Positions 25,801 to 40,800 of a stretch of 64,000 bases of DNA are shown here, piece after piece. Source of the DNA: Atrichornis clamosus (taxonomy: Eukaryota; Chordata; Aves; Passeriformes; Menuridae); NCBI GenBank assembly GCA_013400975.1, contig WBMZ01005337.1:124001-188000 (forward strand), written 5' to 3'. The notes beneath the pieces are model-generated. The model saw nothing but the letters and a program-made list of their open reading frames with translations. It ran no database searches and was not told the origin of the DNA. Position numbers and translations under genes: made by a program. Within the stretch, counting starts at the first letter, position 1. Each line of letters opens with the position of its first letter.

Positions 25801-28800
25801 AGCTATTACTTACAGCAGGTCTGTTTCCAAAGGCAGCATAAAAGGGTTCTGTGTTAGGATAAAACAGATTTTTGATGTCTGTTAAACACTGAACTTTAAA
25901 TTTTTCTGGCTTCTTTTCTATGACCTCCCTGAAATGATAAAAAAAGGAAGCTGAGTAAGTACACATGAAATACAGCATATACCACTTTATCTTCTTTATT
26001 CAGCATTTTCACCTAGCTAGATACTGCTGCAGAGCACCCATCCTTCTCCAATAAATCCTTCTTTGGAAGTCAGAATGCCCATGAAGACAAAACAGTATTC
26101 CAAAGCTTACATAATGGGCACAGTAAATAAATCCTCTGAAACAAGGGAACTTCTATTGAAACCTACATCACAAAGATTGCTACTGAGCAAGGATGGTGGA
26201 TTACAGGGAGTAGCTGCTAAATCAATCCTTATGAGGCATAAACTGTCATCAAGTAAACTGCCTCCTGAGAACTGCAGAATGATTCACAGATTATATTAGC
26301 CCTCACAGTGTATAGTGCTTTTTTTTGAATTTTATTTTTAAAAGAATTGCAATCACCACATGTGCTAGAAGCACCTCAGTCTGTTAAGATACACGTACAC
26401 TCAGGGTCCTCCACCACTGCCAATTAGCAAAAGTTAAGGAATAAAGGAATCTTCTCTTTCTCTTTAGCTGCTCCTTACATAATATAGAATTCATTAATGA
26501 ACAGAGGAGTTCTCATCTCTGGGCAAAAGCTCTTCCACAACAGCTTCTCTTGGCAAGAAGACTGAACAGGTGGCAGAGTCTGGAGTTCCCATAACATAGG
26601 AAGATGCCAGCATGACACAAAAGCACTTAAGAAGCTCAGAATCCAAGATCCTAGCACCAACACATATGTCAAGGAAGATGTGAATAGTACAGAAGCTTCA
26701 TAAGAGTGAAACAGGCTTTTGGAACAGCAGATCAATGTATAAATCAAAGTCTGAGAATGTGCAAAAGATGAACAAAACCACCTTTTCTCAGTTTCACATG
26801 TACCTGATCTCAAACCTACAAGAATTAAATCTATAGATAACAATGAAGTCATTTATTGCCCACACACCTCAGCAGTTGCAATAGCGTACACTGAAAGATG
26901 GACATTCTTTAGTCTAAACAAGATACCAAAAAGAAAATCACCTTAAATGTATTTCTAGATATAAGGAGCATAAGATAACAGGAACTACCCTTTCACTGCA
27001 TTTCTTACTTAGTCTGAGAAGTGCACTGTAATACCTCCATGGTTTCTTATATTTAGAACATGACTGGTAAGAAAGACTGTAGCATGTCACTCAATCAGTA
27101 GAACATCTGAACAACCTTCCATTAAAAATTCTAATGAAATATATCCTGTCACAGCAGCTTTTAACAGCTTAAAATATTTTCAGTAATCACTTGACATGCT
27201 TCGCTGAATTAGGAAGAAGGTACAATATTCATAATCTGTGCTATTATTATTCACTCATTGCAGTTCAACACCTAGAAAAGATAACATTGTCCTCACAGAA
27301 TTCCACAGTGCAGTCAGGCATATAAAAAGTTCATTTAATTTTCACATTAATTTCTGTGAAACCCACCAAGAAATAATCTTCCACAGAAACATATTTATGC
27401 CAGTTGGAATACCTTACAGGTGAAGACAAGAATGATTGCTACAAAAATGTCCACATTTCTCCCACAGCTAAATATTAACACAGCATGTTAAACACATTAA
27501 GTCACCGAGCAGTACCTATTGGTAAACAGTGAACACAGACGTGCCTCAATACACATCTAAGACACAAACTAAGCAAAAAATAGATACTGACTATGTATTG
27601 AATTTTGGTATAACAAAATTTCTTCTTAATTAAATTTTGCACCAATATGTATGAAAAAAAATTATGAATTATTTCAAGCACTCCCGTTTTAAAAAGCTGA
27701 GAATTCAGCCTCCACCAACCTCAGAGCTTCTCTTTGTAAAAGTGGAAATGCATTACCTGTGAAGAGCTGAGAACAGGCTGCTTGGACTCAGCAGCACTGG
27801 TCCCTGAGGCAGCACAGTTCCTCTTTCATTGACCCAGTGCAAGTATCCTCTGGTCATGCCTGCCATTCCAATAGCACGTGCTGAGCAGTACAAAAATTTA
27901 TATCCATTTCTGTGAGCAGATATAAAATAAGAAACTACTGTAAAAATAAAGCAGGTATTTAGATATTAATAGATTTGTGGGTTCACTTTTACATGAATCA
28001 AATCATGACTGTTTAACAGACTTATGTTTCACCTAGACTTAATTAAAAGGAGTAAAAACATTTATTCCAGAAAACTGGATAATTAAAACTCGTCTAGCCT
28101 TGCTGCATTTAGTGATTAAACCTAAAGAGAGCTCATTTATCTCTGCCCTTCTCATGACTTATGACTCCTTATAGTTTCCTATTCACCCCTGCATGGTGGA
28201 ACCATTGCCCTCAGAATTAAGAGAAAAGACATCTGCAAAGAGGAAAACTTGACATAAAGCAGACAGTGCTATATTCGCCTTTGCTGTATTTACAGTGTTG
28301 CACTCCTGCCTCTTCGGCCTCTGCAAAAAAAGGCTGTGCAGCAGTAACATGCTCCTTCAAGTTGGAACAAATTTGAACTTCAAAACACAGTATGAGAGGC
28401 AATCTTTAACTTGACACTGAAATAAAAGTTTTGGCAGAAGTCACAGGTTGTCTTTGATTCTGTTCATAATAGAACAGAGTCCTATCTGATATTAGTTCAA
28501 CTTAATATCAGTTTACTTTTCAATTCCTATATAAAAATTACTGTTCATAAAAAAAAGAAATCCTGTATTCAGTGCACGCATGGTCATTAGATCTAACCGT
28601 TAAGCATTTATATGGCGTTCTGCTGTAATATCCAGCCACTACATAATTAACTCAGTAATTTGAAAACCAACATGACTCAAATCTATTTTTTCCCCAATGT
28701 TTATGATCATCAAAGCCCTAACAAGTGATAATGCTGGCAGGCACAGAAATAACAACTGCAATTAAAAAAATTAATTAACGTTTTCACCAAATGTAATGCA

Positions 28801-31800
28801 GAGGTTATACACAGAACTCAGCATGTCCTGTCTTTTCTCTGAACACGTATATCTAACATGCAGACAAGTGTCTCTGGCATAATTTAGATTCCATCATCCA
28901 TAATTTATAATTCATTATCCATGTAAAACAAAAAGCCATAAACGAACCTTAGCATAACCCTAGTACACAGAACAAATCAGATTAACTAAGAGGACAGTTG
29001 TGATGTGTACCAGAGGCTCTTCAAACATTTATGGTAATTTGAACATATAAGAAAAGCTGGTGTTAATGCAATAAAAGAAAACAGCAATCAGTAATCCTCC
29101 TTGTAAAAATTAAAATCAGATACTTCATTGGATCCCATTCATACATCAATTAATTTTTCCTCGTTTCCTTTTTTCTCTCAATGGGTAATTACAAAACTCA
29201 CCGTGTTTTGATCTTTCAGAGTACACAATGGCTTGACTACATTGCAAAATGCATCCAGGAAACCAACAGTACACCTGTACTTTTGCACTAGCCCTGCTGA
29301 CCTAGAGGCATTCCCACATATCACCACATGTGAGCTGGTACAGCATAATTGGTTTTTTTTCCTGTTCATATTCATCAGAGGAAACATCCCCATTCTTTTT
29401 AATATATTGCTCTAGGTCATACCTGCATATAATCCCTGTTAATGACATTAACCAACCTAAAACACAGCTGTAATAGTGTTGCCCAATATTTCTTCAAGAG
29501 CTAATGGGAAAAAATATTTTTTTCTATAGTTGGATCTCAGGTATATTGAGATACTTTTTGAAGGTGCCCATCTTTCTCCATGGATTACACAGAATGTAAA
29601 AGCCACCAGTAAGCATGATGCATCCAAGTCCCTTACCCACTCCAGTGGCATGGAAGGTATTTATTACTGTGGAACAACAGGCATCAGTGCAGGTCAATTA
29701 CAGGGCTGTGATACAGCACCTAAAGCACTGATGTTGCCAGGTTAAAGCCTTTTCCTTAGGCTCTTCACAGCATATGCCTTATTGACTTTCAGTAACTTTA
29801 AACTGTACTTTAAGCAACTTTTACCACCTACTCTCAAAAGTAACCAATGACACAAAAATATTTAAAGACTGATCCTTCCTAACACTGCAATTTAAGACTG
29901 GATTAGCAACAAACACTTATACACAGAAATAACTAAACAAATTGTACCATCATCAGTAGTAAAGATATCATTAATGTCTTTGAAGCCTATCATTGTACAA
30001 CAAATAAAACAACAAGAATATTAGCAATGAGTATCCAAAATGGGTAGGTTTCTACACAAGATAAGACATTGTACTGTGCTTTAAGGATGAGATTTGTCTT
30101 ACTCCACTAGAAGCTTGATGTTTAGACAGATTAAATCAAAGCTGTTTCACTGAACTCCCTTTCTACTCACTGGAAAGAGAGGGAACTCCCCCAAACAGAT
30201 TCATCCCATATGTTTTAGGATCCATCCCTGTGTGACTCCAGGTGTGTCACGTTTGGCAAGAATTCCACCTACAGTGGCCATCCTGGGCCACAGAGTCCTT
30301 ATGCATTTCACAATCTCCTCAACAAGGAGAGAAGGGAAGGTATTAGCATCTTATGAATTAGTATGCTGCAATTCCCAATTTGCAAAAAAAAAAAAGTTGC
30401 ACTTGCTGGAACTGCATAACTCATTCAAATTACTACAGCCTTTGGAATTAACTGTAGGTATCTCTTCTGGGATGGTTGGAAGAGCAGTCACTACTCACAG
30501 ATAAGGGTCTTTTGCTTTTGATATCACAAAGCAGATGTTGCTCTGAATATCATGCAGCAGATGTTTACACCATTTAAGCATCACTGAAGCAATGAGATAT
30601 TGATGAAATTGTGACCCTTCATAGGTTAAGAGAAGCATAGAGAAACTTTGATTTTTATGCGCAAATGAGTAAACACAAACAAGCCACGGATGCATGAACA
30701 GATTTACTGAATACTCACTGGCTCACTTTATGGTACAACTTCGCAATCCCTTGGTGCGTCCAGTCTTTGCCAAGAGTTGGCAAAATATGACCTAAAGTAT
30801 CTGACCTGAGTAAAGGAAAAACAATATAACTGAACTGAAAAAACCAGTAACTATAATAACAGTCGAGTCTAGTACAAACCCCACTAACTTACTTGACTAG
30901 CTGATAATGAAAATAAGGTTTCCTGTAAGGTACTGACTGTCATCAGAAGAGGATTATTTTATTCCTGTTTATTTTAAAACAGACTGGCATGCTCATCCTT
31001 GGCCAAGTTGTTTTAATTACTCTTGTGCCCCAAGATGGATAAGCTTGTGACTCATAAAGTAACATGGAAGTTACAGCACACAGGCCATCAGTCAGACGTG
31101 TAGGAGGCCACCAGCACTAAGTATATTTTTGAGGTTTATATTAAATGTTTTCTAAATAAACCAAATCTACCCATAAGGGAAGTTTATGGGAAATTGAAAG
31201 TATGAGGTAAGTCACATTCTAGCTTACTTCAAACTAACTTCTCCACTTCTCCACAGGAGTTGGTCACATATAAACTATTTTGAAATATTTATTCTGGCTT
31301 CAATGTATTTCCTGCCTTATACAAGAGAAAATTATTTACACTATAATAATGAATAGTGCAAATGAGCATCTTGCTTGACTAAGCATTGTACAGATACACA
31401 GCAAGAAGTCTACACCCTGAATATATTGCATCTTAGAGGGGAAAACACTGGGCAGTGGCTTAGGATGGATTTGCATTGGTACTGTAAGGCAAAGTGATTC
31501 AGTAACTCTGGGCAGATCAACAGCAGAGAGAACAGATCCCACTTGCTTTATTGAAGCTTAAGAAAACAAAGTGGGGGGAGATGTTAATTTACATTGGCAT
31601 CAAAAGAGAAGTTTGCCATACAATGGATAAATCACATGAAAGAAGAGTGTTTCAGTTGAAATCAAGTATTTTAATTCCTCCCAGACTGTTCCTGAAAATT
31701 ATTTTTCCTTGTTCTTTTTCCTAATTAGACATAGCTAAGTTTGATTTTGAAAGAAATTGACTTCAAAACAAATCTAAACATCTCACTTCAAAAGACAATG

Positions 31801-34800
31801 TATTTTTAATTTGTGCTTTCCCCATTTCACACAAAATTATTTTCCCCAGTGTTAAATGCAATAAAAAAATAGAAATCAGCAAGTCGGTGAATCAGTTCAG
31901 TCCATCCAAAATTGTGAGTATTACCCAGTACTAATCTGAAACTTTCCATCAGTTTCTAATTCTGGCACTGATTTTGGAGTCTAGTCTTCTAAATAATAAT
32001 GCCTATCACTGGAATGCCCCAGTAATGCCTTTTAAAACAAAATTCACGTTTCTTCTTTTTAATGTAGAAAGTATACTTCACACGTGTGATGCAGCAAAAA
32101 GGTTAGGGTTTTGCAGAAGGTTCTCTAATACTGCTGTAAATATTATCATGAAACACTAACAGGTGACAAATAATGGGCACGTATGGCACGTCTTCATTAA
32201 ATTAAGAATTCAGCTAAGAATTCTTGTATTATTTGAAAGCCAATTTGAAAATAACCCCCAAAAAAACAAAAAAAAACCAAAAAAACCCCTTCCCAAAACA
32301 CTGGAATATGAATATTCTGTGATTCAAAATTCCCAGTTAATTACTTTTTCCTTAGACTAAAGGGCAGCTTGTCCTTGCAAATAAAGTTCCTCCCTATTCA
32401 TGAACTCACCGTGTGATTGTTCCATCAATGTCAGAAATAACAACTTTATCATCCCAATTCCATAGGTAAATGGTGCCCTCGCAGCGGCAAGTGCCTTGAT
32501 ACTGTGTTGTAACACTAAAGGTCACATCATTGGGGCCATTCTTGAGCTTTAAGCTTTTCTGCAAGACATTACCAGCAAGATGATCAACAAACTGAACATG
32601 TGAAATGGACACAGTGTAAACATGAAACCACAGATGATCACTGCCTTGGTGTATGTGGCTGGGGAAGGCCATGCAGATTTCTCCTCCCACAAAGGCAAAC
32701 TCATTCATGGGATTGTCTTTGCCCAAGGACCTGGGTGTACTTAGTGGGTAATGTGGAAGGATGGGAAGACCCAGTGTGCCTCAAGGAGATTTAACCTTGG
32801 GGGAAAAACAATCTGTGGTGTAAGTTCTATGTTGCAGGAAGTAAAGTAGCAGGAATGACATAAACCAATGAAGAATGAATTTTGCGAGGAGCAAGGAGAA
32901 TGCAACAATGACCTGAGCTGGGTCATTGTTGGTGCCAAATGATCAAGTGTACTGCTTCTCCTGTCCTGACCACTCATCGTGATGGAATGGAGTGCAAGTT
33001 ATGAATTTAGAGGGGTGGCAGAAGCCCATGAAATGGGAAAATAGCTCTCTGTGAAAGGACAAGGAAAAAGCAGTTAATGAAAATGTACAAATCTGCATGT
33101 TGGGTATAGAGATGGTTTAAGAATGTAGTTTAAGTCATATGTGTGGATAACAAGATATTTCAGTAATGAGAAATAAATACAATGGAACAGTTAGAAGATA
33201 TCTAAATTATGTGGGATCTGAGTATGATGCAAATGATATGGAATAAGGGATGGAAACTGTATTGGGTCTGGCTGAGCTGGAGCTCATTTCCCCACAGCAG
33301 CCCTCACAGTGCTGTGCTTTGCACTGGCAGCTGGAAAGGTGCTGGTAACACACCACTGTTTTGGCTACTGCTGGGCAGCGCTGGCACAGCATCAGCTCTG
33401 TCTCTCCAACATTCCCCTCCATCAACGGGCTGGGAGTGGGCAGGATCCTGGGAGGGGACACAACCAGGCCAGCTGACCCAAAGTAACCGAAGGGATATTC
33501 CATACCACATGATGTCAGCTCTGATAGGAAAGCTAAGGGAGGGAGGAGGAATGGGAGGCATTTGTTATTTCACAATATTTGCCTTCTGGAGCAACTGCTC
33601 CATGTGCTGAAGCCCTGCTTCCCAGGAAATGGCTGAACATCACTCACTGATAGGAAGTAAAGANTCTTTGCCATCTTATGTTCTCTCCCCTGTCCCATTG
33701 GGAAGGGGAGTGATAGACTGGCTTGACTGGGCACCTGGCATCCAACCAGTCAACCCACTAGATTTGATCACACTGAATTTTATTGTTTTCAGCAGAGCTA
33801 TTATAAATAACAACAGCAGAGGCTTACCCTGTGCGTGGTGTATATTAGGCATTGATTTACATAACAGAACAAACCAAATAAACAAAAGAATTCTGTTTCA
33901 CAATCAGATATATTAAAAAAAATTAAATCCCCAAATGTTCACATAAATAGTAACAAATGATGGAATAGGGACCATCTATGGGGGTTTCCCATTCTGAAAA
34001 ATGATATATATGCAGAGAGAAATGTGAGTAAAAAAAAAAAGTTCCATAAACTCTTTTTAGAGTTTTTATATGGGGATTTGTGTTCTATGCTATTCTATCT
34101 CTCTTTTGTACAATAACCAACCTCTCACACCACATGAACTATTACCCTTCAGCCTCCACTAAATATCCTTAACTCTCCCACGTTGCAGCCCTATCCTGTC
34201 TCCTGTGCCACTTAGTGACATCCTGAACAAGAAGCTACTAATTTGATTCTATTTGTGGACCTAACTGTTCATTTTCCCAAGGTCTGCAGGAATTTAATAC
34301 TCTTAGTATAGCTTTTTCTTCATTACCTTTCAATGCAATTTTTCAATTAGTTAAACAGTGAAACGGAGGTGAGAATGCAGAACAGCTGATGGGTAACTGA
34401 TGAGTGTCACCTACTGTTTTGTCAAGAAACCAATTTAAGAGCAGTTTTAGCTTCAGCTAATCTCTGCAAGGTTTCTGGAACTGAAAAGTTCCATTACATT
34501 TGTGTAACCCCTGATTTCCGTTTGCTACAGAAAATTACCAACACATCCCATCTGTCTCTTGGGAAAAACTCTACATTTTTTTACAAATTATCCAGGCAGT
34601 GAGTGATGGGCTGTTTAATGCTGAACACCTTGTGTGGGTTTCCTTCAGAAAATTAATTGTCTGTAACTAAGATGACAAGAAGTATTTCCCTAAAGTAGCC
34701 CATTTTTCCAGATCAAATTGAAATGTACAGAACACAAAACTGTAAGAGCTTTGTCATCATTAGTCAAAACACCTCTGTCACAGAGGAAGAAAACTGGCTC

Positions 34801-37800
34801 CAAATAAATTAATAAGCTCCAAAGAAATCAATAGCCTGGCCTCATAGTAAATTCACAAGCAGCTCTTTCAGAAGTTACTAACAGAAAACTGTATTATGCA
34901 AAATGTGACTATTTGCCTACGAATGAGAGGAAAGGAAAAGAGAGCAGGGAAAAAGAAAGAGAGGCCTGTGGGTTAACTTATACACGTTACACATACTACG
35001 AGAAAGGGCATGGTTCCAGTACACTTACTCAGATGACAAATACACACTTTGGAATTTGATTTTGCTATTTTTCTAAATGGGATCCCATCTCCAAATCCCA
35101 GCATTTGCCACAAGAAGCAACATTCATGCTTCATACAGAAAAGAGAAGGGAAAAGGCTTTTTTTGAAAAATGTAACAGGAGAAAATTAAATGCACGACGT
35201 AACAGCTAGTTAAGCTTTGAAGCCTGAAAAACAGTAAGGTTCATGTTGTATTAGAAATGACATTTCAGGACAAGGATGTAAAATTAACTCACAAGCTGGT
35301 CAGAAGTGAGCCGAAGTGATTTTTTGTAACTGATTCCCGACAATAATGAGAGATGACTGGAGTTGGTTTGTAATGACCCAAGGTTTTGTTTGGCAGCTCT
35401 AGGGTCTTCATCACTTGAAGAAGATTCATCTTTTATTCTGGAACATTGCACACACAGAAAATGATGTTATCATATTAGTAAACGCATCTCAGTATCCATT
35501 AAAAATGCATTAACAGTGAGTCACCAAACAAGTCATTGATTCTCTGCTCCCAAGTTCTGTCTCATAGAAGGTCATTCACATCATGACTTTGAATATATCA
35601 ATGAAGTGCCAAACTTTCATTCATGCCTATTCCCCATTATTCAAGCTTGGATTGTTATAGCCATTCACTTGTCTATAAGCTAGTTTTCAATACTTAAATT
35701 TAATGAATATAATGAATTTAATGAATATAATGTGCTATATTAACTAAAAAATCTCATAGTGATAAAAAGTAATACCCACTAGATACTATAACTACAAAAA
35801 ATCCTCCGTTCTCAGGAGAAGAAAGAGGCACTTATTATGCTGGCTTTCTCTTTCCCTCTTATCTCCTCCCCCAAATAATTTAAAAATTAATTTTTAAAAA
35901 ATGCAGGTTATGGAAATTTTATTATAGAAAATCCTTTTCTTTCAATGAGCAACTTCAGATAACTGAATTATTCTTTTCCAGGATTTTCAAGATTACCCCA
36001 TTCAGGATATGATGATGAAAGTCAGAAAACCTGAGCTCCCTCACACTATTCTGTTTAAATACACACCAGTATAATTATTTTTTTCCTGCTACAACCATTT
36101 TTTAGAAATTTGTTACGGATATTTTTCCTCAGAAAGAAAGTTTTCCTACAGTAAAAAAATCTTTCACTATAGGCCCTCTTATTTCAATCATACCTGGGTG
36201 TTGTTTGATGTAAGGACATCTTGACCCAATATCAAGGTACTGCATGTCATGACTAGTAACATTTAAAAGCCTATCTCATCCTTTGTGACACCTGATCTCA
36301 AAAGCTTTACTCAACATCTCACTTGTCACATTTTGCTTGCAAACAATAAATTTTTAACGAGAGATTTCTGAGGCCAGTTAAAATTTAAACAAAGAAGATC
36401 AATTTCAGAATCTAGTCTGCTTGAAGTCTTAATCCCACTTTAAAGCTTATCTTTAAACAATCGTGTAGGAAACAGATCTATATGTCACTTGTCATCCTTA
36501 AAAGGAAAATCAGTCTTTCCAATTTACTCTGTGGCTCTCAGTCTCAGAGAGGCAATGGAGACAACAGCTAATCTACAGAATGAGGAATCCTCCTTCCAGC
36601 ACATTTGCCTGGACTGCAGCTGCTGACCACCAGAAAGAATGACAGCTTTTTGATTCAGAAAGGGGATCCCTGAACTTTACGTAATGTGCATAAAGCAAAT
36701 TTGAAGCTCGCCCTTTTCAGATGTAATAGCAGCCAGCACACAAACGAGCTGTCTTTACGTTAAGATGTGCATGCCCAGAAAAGGAGAACTGCCCCTGGCT
36801 AACTCATCCCTCCAAAGCAAGATAAAGCTCACCTTATGGAACCCTCCTAAAGGTGAAATTCTGGCTATTCAGTGTGATTCATTTGGAGCACAAGAAGGAA
36901 AAGACTTCTGCAATCCTCAAAAGAAGTAACAGAAAATTGAGTATTGCCTGTGGAAAACACTCTAGAAAGTTCCTTAACTTTCCACAATATGCAGGAACCA
37001 ATTAAGGCTCTCAGGCCATAAATCTAAGTAAATCAAAAATTTTAGCAACTGGGATCTGACAACAGCATGGGTTGTTATCTATGTCATCTATGTTATTCCC
37101 TTAAAAACTCTAGAAAAATACATATAGCTTTGGAGAACTGCTCCATTATGGTCTGTTTCCAAGGGGCTGGAATGTGTGTCACAAAGCTGCCAGCCAAACC
37201 ACAGAAATGCCAGAGTGCACTCACAAGGTCTGCAGCCCTGCCATGGGTAGAGCCCTCCTATCTGCACTTATGTGGTGCAATGAGTAACAAATTAAAAGTA
37301 TTTCATTGACACAGTATTTCTTTGTTTAAATATATGAGATAACTTGCTTTCATTTTTAAATGGTAACTCTAGCTTATTTCATGTACAGATAATTTTGGGG
37401 GTACCTGTTTGCCCTGCTCATCTGTGAAGAGTCTTCTGGAAGTCCACTCTCACTCATCCCTTGCTCTGGCTTTGTTTCCTGTAAAAATACAAGTATGAGT
37501 AGCTGTGCATCTCCTGTCGAGCAGAAAGCAAGTGTTTTTAGAAAAATATTTGAAAATCAAATTCTGTCTTGTACAGACTCGGTAAAAATCAACAGCATGT
37601 TTGTTTCCTTTGCTTGTAGGCAAAGTAAAACCCTTATAGAATAAAGGCTGTACAAAGAACTAAAAATTGCAACTATAACACTGAGAGGAATAATTAAGTT
37701 TGGGTTTTGCATGGAAGAAGTAGAGAAATACCAGATTTAACATCTAGTACTGTTGAAATTCTGGGATCAACTCCATAACTACTCAGTTCATACACCTCAA

Positions 37801-40800
37801 ATAGATAGAGTTCACCTGAAAAACAAAGTATGACTTTGGAGAAGGAAAAAAAAATATAAAATTATCTTTCATAGAATCATCAAAATCTTTAATCAAATAA
37901 ATCTTTCCAAACTGCTTTTACCTTGAGTAGATGCTGAACACTATCAAAGTCAGTCCACAAGATTTTTAAACAGTGAATAATTCTACTTTAAATAGTTCCA
38001 TTTAAAAATTGCCACAGCTCAAGAGATAACCAAATACTTCTAGAGGTAAATTCTAAAAACTTCAAACAACTATAAAACTGAAACCTCATGCTCTGAAGCC
38101 ATACCCACAGATCAGTACAATGGTTATTTCATGCAAGGCTAAAGAAGTTCTTGAGTAAGGCACAACCATAAAATTGTATTAGAAGTCGTTTTCTCTCCTC
38201 AAGTACTAATGCTTCAGCAGTATAAATTAATATGAAGAGGTTTACTAGTCAACTTTGAAGATTAAATATGTCTAGACAGGAGATCAATATTTCATATAAA
38301 GCTTTGGTTTTTTCACTGTTTTCTAATGTTCATCCATGGCTTTAAGATTGTTACCACAAACTTTTAATGCTCTGAAAAGAAACTCAAAAATACTTTCAAA
38401 CTAATATGTACAGTCAGTTTTCCATCTTTGCTGAATTTTACAACTCACACTACTCATAAATATGTCGGCTCTTCAACTATCAAAAGAAAGATGCAGAAAG
38501 GTGGTAATCGGAGTGAAAACTTTAAATTAGTGACAAAACTCTTTGATTCTAGGTCCTCAAACAGAGATTTAATACATTAGATAATACTGCCTCAGATTTG
38601 TGTAATGAAAATAAAAGCAGAACCAAAACTCTTCAGGCAAATGTTTCCGTAGGCTCTGATCCAAAGCTTTCTGAAGTCAAAAGAAACTAGACTTCAGACC
38701 GTGTTCAATGTGTATATCCTCAGTCAAACTGAACACCAAGTTACTCTCTGAACTAAAGTTCTGAGGGATGAATATGGAGATACCCAGTCTTCCCACTGCA
38801 ACCAGAAGGAAACTCTACTTGCTTCTTAAACTTACCTCTTTAATTGTGCTGTTCCTCCCTCGCCATGAAAACCACCACCTTCCACCTTTTTTGGGCATCT
38901 TGTCCCTCATTATAGATTCCACAGTTGCCTGTGATAAATGGATGGTAACATAAAAAAGGCCCAAAACAAAGGACAGCCTGATACATGTAAATGAAAAAGT
39001 GCTGAACACACAATTTTAACTGATAACAAAGAGAATAAAAGTAAACATACTGTCTGTGGACCATAAATTCTACTAAAGCAAAATCTAATGGTATCCAGAG
39101 CTGCTTTGAAGTAACTTAAGCATGAATACTTATGGTATTTTTAAAAGGAAAATGAAAAAGAAATCAAATCAAAGAAGAAAAAAAGCATAAAGAGATATTA
39201 GTATAATGTCTAGAATGGAGAACCTAATGTTTTTAAGTTATTTAGTACAAATTATATGAAAAAAAGAAAAGAAAAATATCACTCCCGATAGGAACCGTCA
39301 TGTAAAACAGTAACAAACTGTAAGAGAGTTATTTACAAACCTCATATTTAATCACCAATTTAGAAAAAAGCTAAGAAGTTACTAGCTTTTATGAGTTTTG
39401 TATGATGCTATGAATTTGACTGAAAATTTTAGAATTGTTTCTTTCATAGATATTTGTTATATTTATTGGTTTATTGTATATTTTCATTGGTTCTACATAC
39501 TAAACATCAACAGAGAAGTTTATTTCAATATCCATAATGACTGGAGCCTTATGCATTGTAACAAGGAGAGCTGAATGCTTTCACTCCAAGAGAAGGAACA
39601 GATGAAAGGGCAAAAACATTATGGTAAAGGTGGCCACAGGTTTTGGTACACCCTGGAACAGCTTAGCCATTGCATTTCTGAGAAGACAGCTTCCACTCTA
39701 AGCCACATCACCAAAAGAAAGCTGTAAATTTTTTGAAAAATTCTAAGAACTCTTAGCAGTTAAGAGAGGGGGTTGTGTTCAGATAATATGTGGAACAATG
39801 GAACCCTTTTCTCAGTTTTTCCACAGGGTCTCTTCACTACATTAGCTAAAGCATATGAGGAAAAGAAAAGAAATTACAGAGGAATAAAGTTGAGCAAATA
39901 AGTTGAGAGCTTTTTAAACAAAATAAGAAAAACAGCGAGCAGATGGAGCTACTGAGAATGGAATGCCACCATTGAGAACAACAGCTACAATTTAAGGAGA
40001 TTCTCAAACACAGCAACAACTTGAAGCACACATCTTACGGACTTTTAAAGAGGGAATTCACAAGCTTACAATTAGATGTGCATTTTGCAGAACATGAGTG
40101 AATTTTTTTTTGTTTGTTTGCAGAAACTTCGGTTTTCAACCACTTCACAAAGTCTGTTTTAATAAAGTATCTTAGTATTTCAATTTCTTAGTCTAATCAC
40201 TACAGCAAATCAAAACTCTAAGTAACAAGTCATGAAGGAAACCAGTAGCATAAATTAGTCATTTTAGTTTCAAAGTCACAGTAAACCAAGTAAACCTTTC
40301 CAATTGTACAGATTGTTCCAACTATAAATACTGGTTTCTCCACTAAATTAAAATTGCACTCTCTAGGAGGTTATCAGCATGCAGAATATAAATTAACCAT
40401 AAAAAAAAGAACACACTGAGTTTCGCCACCATAGTTTTTTTTCCACTGATAAACTATCTGAATAATGGCATAAGTGTAATGCTGTTGAAAGAACTGCCAT
40501 CTCCTGTAACTTTATGGAAAAATATTTGATAACAATTCTTTCCATTTACCTAGCCTAGGCAAAACTGAAGACATTTGGCTCAGGCATCAAAGTGTTTAAT
40601 TTAAAATGCAGTTACCTTACATTATCTTTATTGCCACTGAAGACCCAACAGGCACCTATCAAGGTCTGAATCACACTGTGGGAGCACCCCCCACAAATAG
40701 AATCGGATAATTATGCATCTTCTGTGGGCATTCGAGTTCCATGGGATGAACCTCACCTTTGATGATTACTAGAACATTTGCAGTAATGCACAAAACATCT

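Noticed and set aside
26475..26852. 125-codon minus-strand frame in the exon 16-17 intron
   Set aside because: Unrecognised and hydrophobic by composition only. The flanking exons join directly and I saw no convincing donor/acceptor pair.
35881..35900. 16-bp AT-only palindrome
   Set aside because: Low-complexity A/T runs make such symmetry unremarkable.
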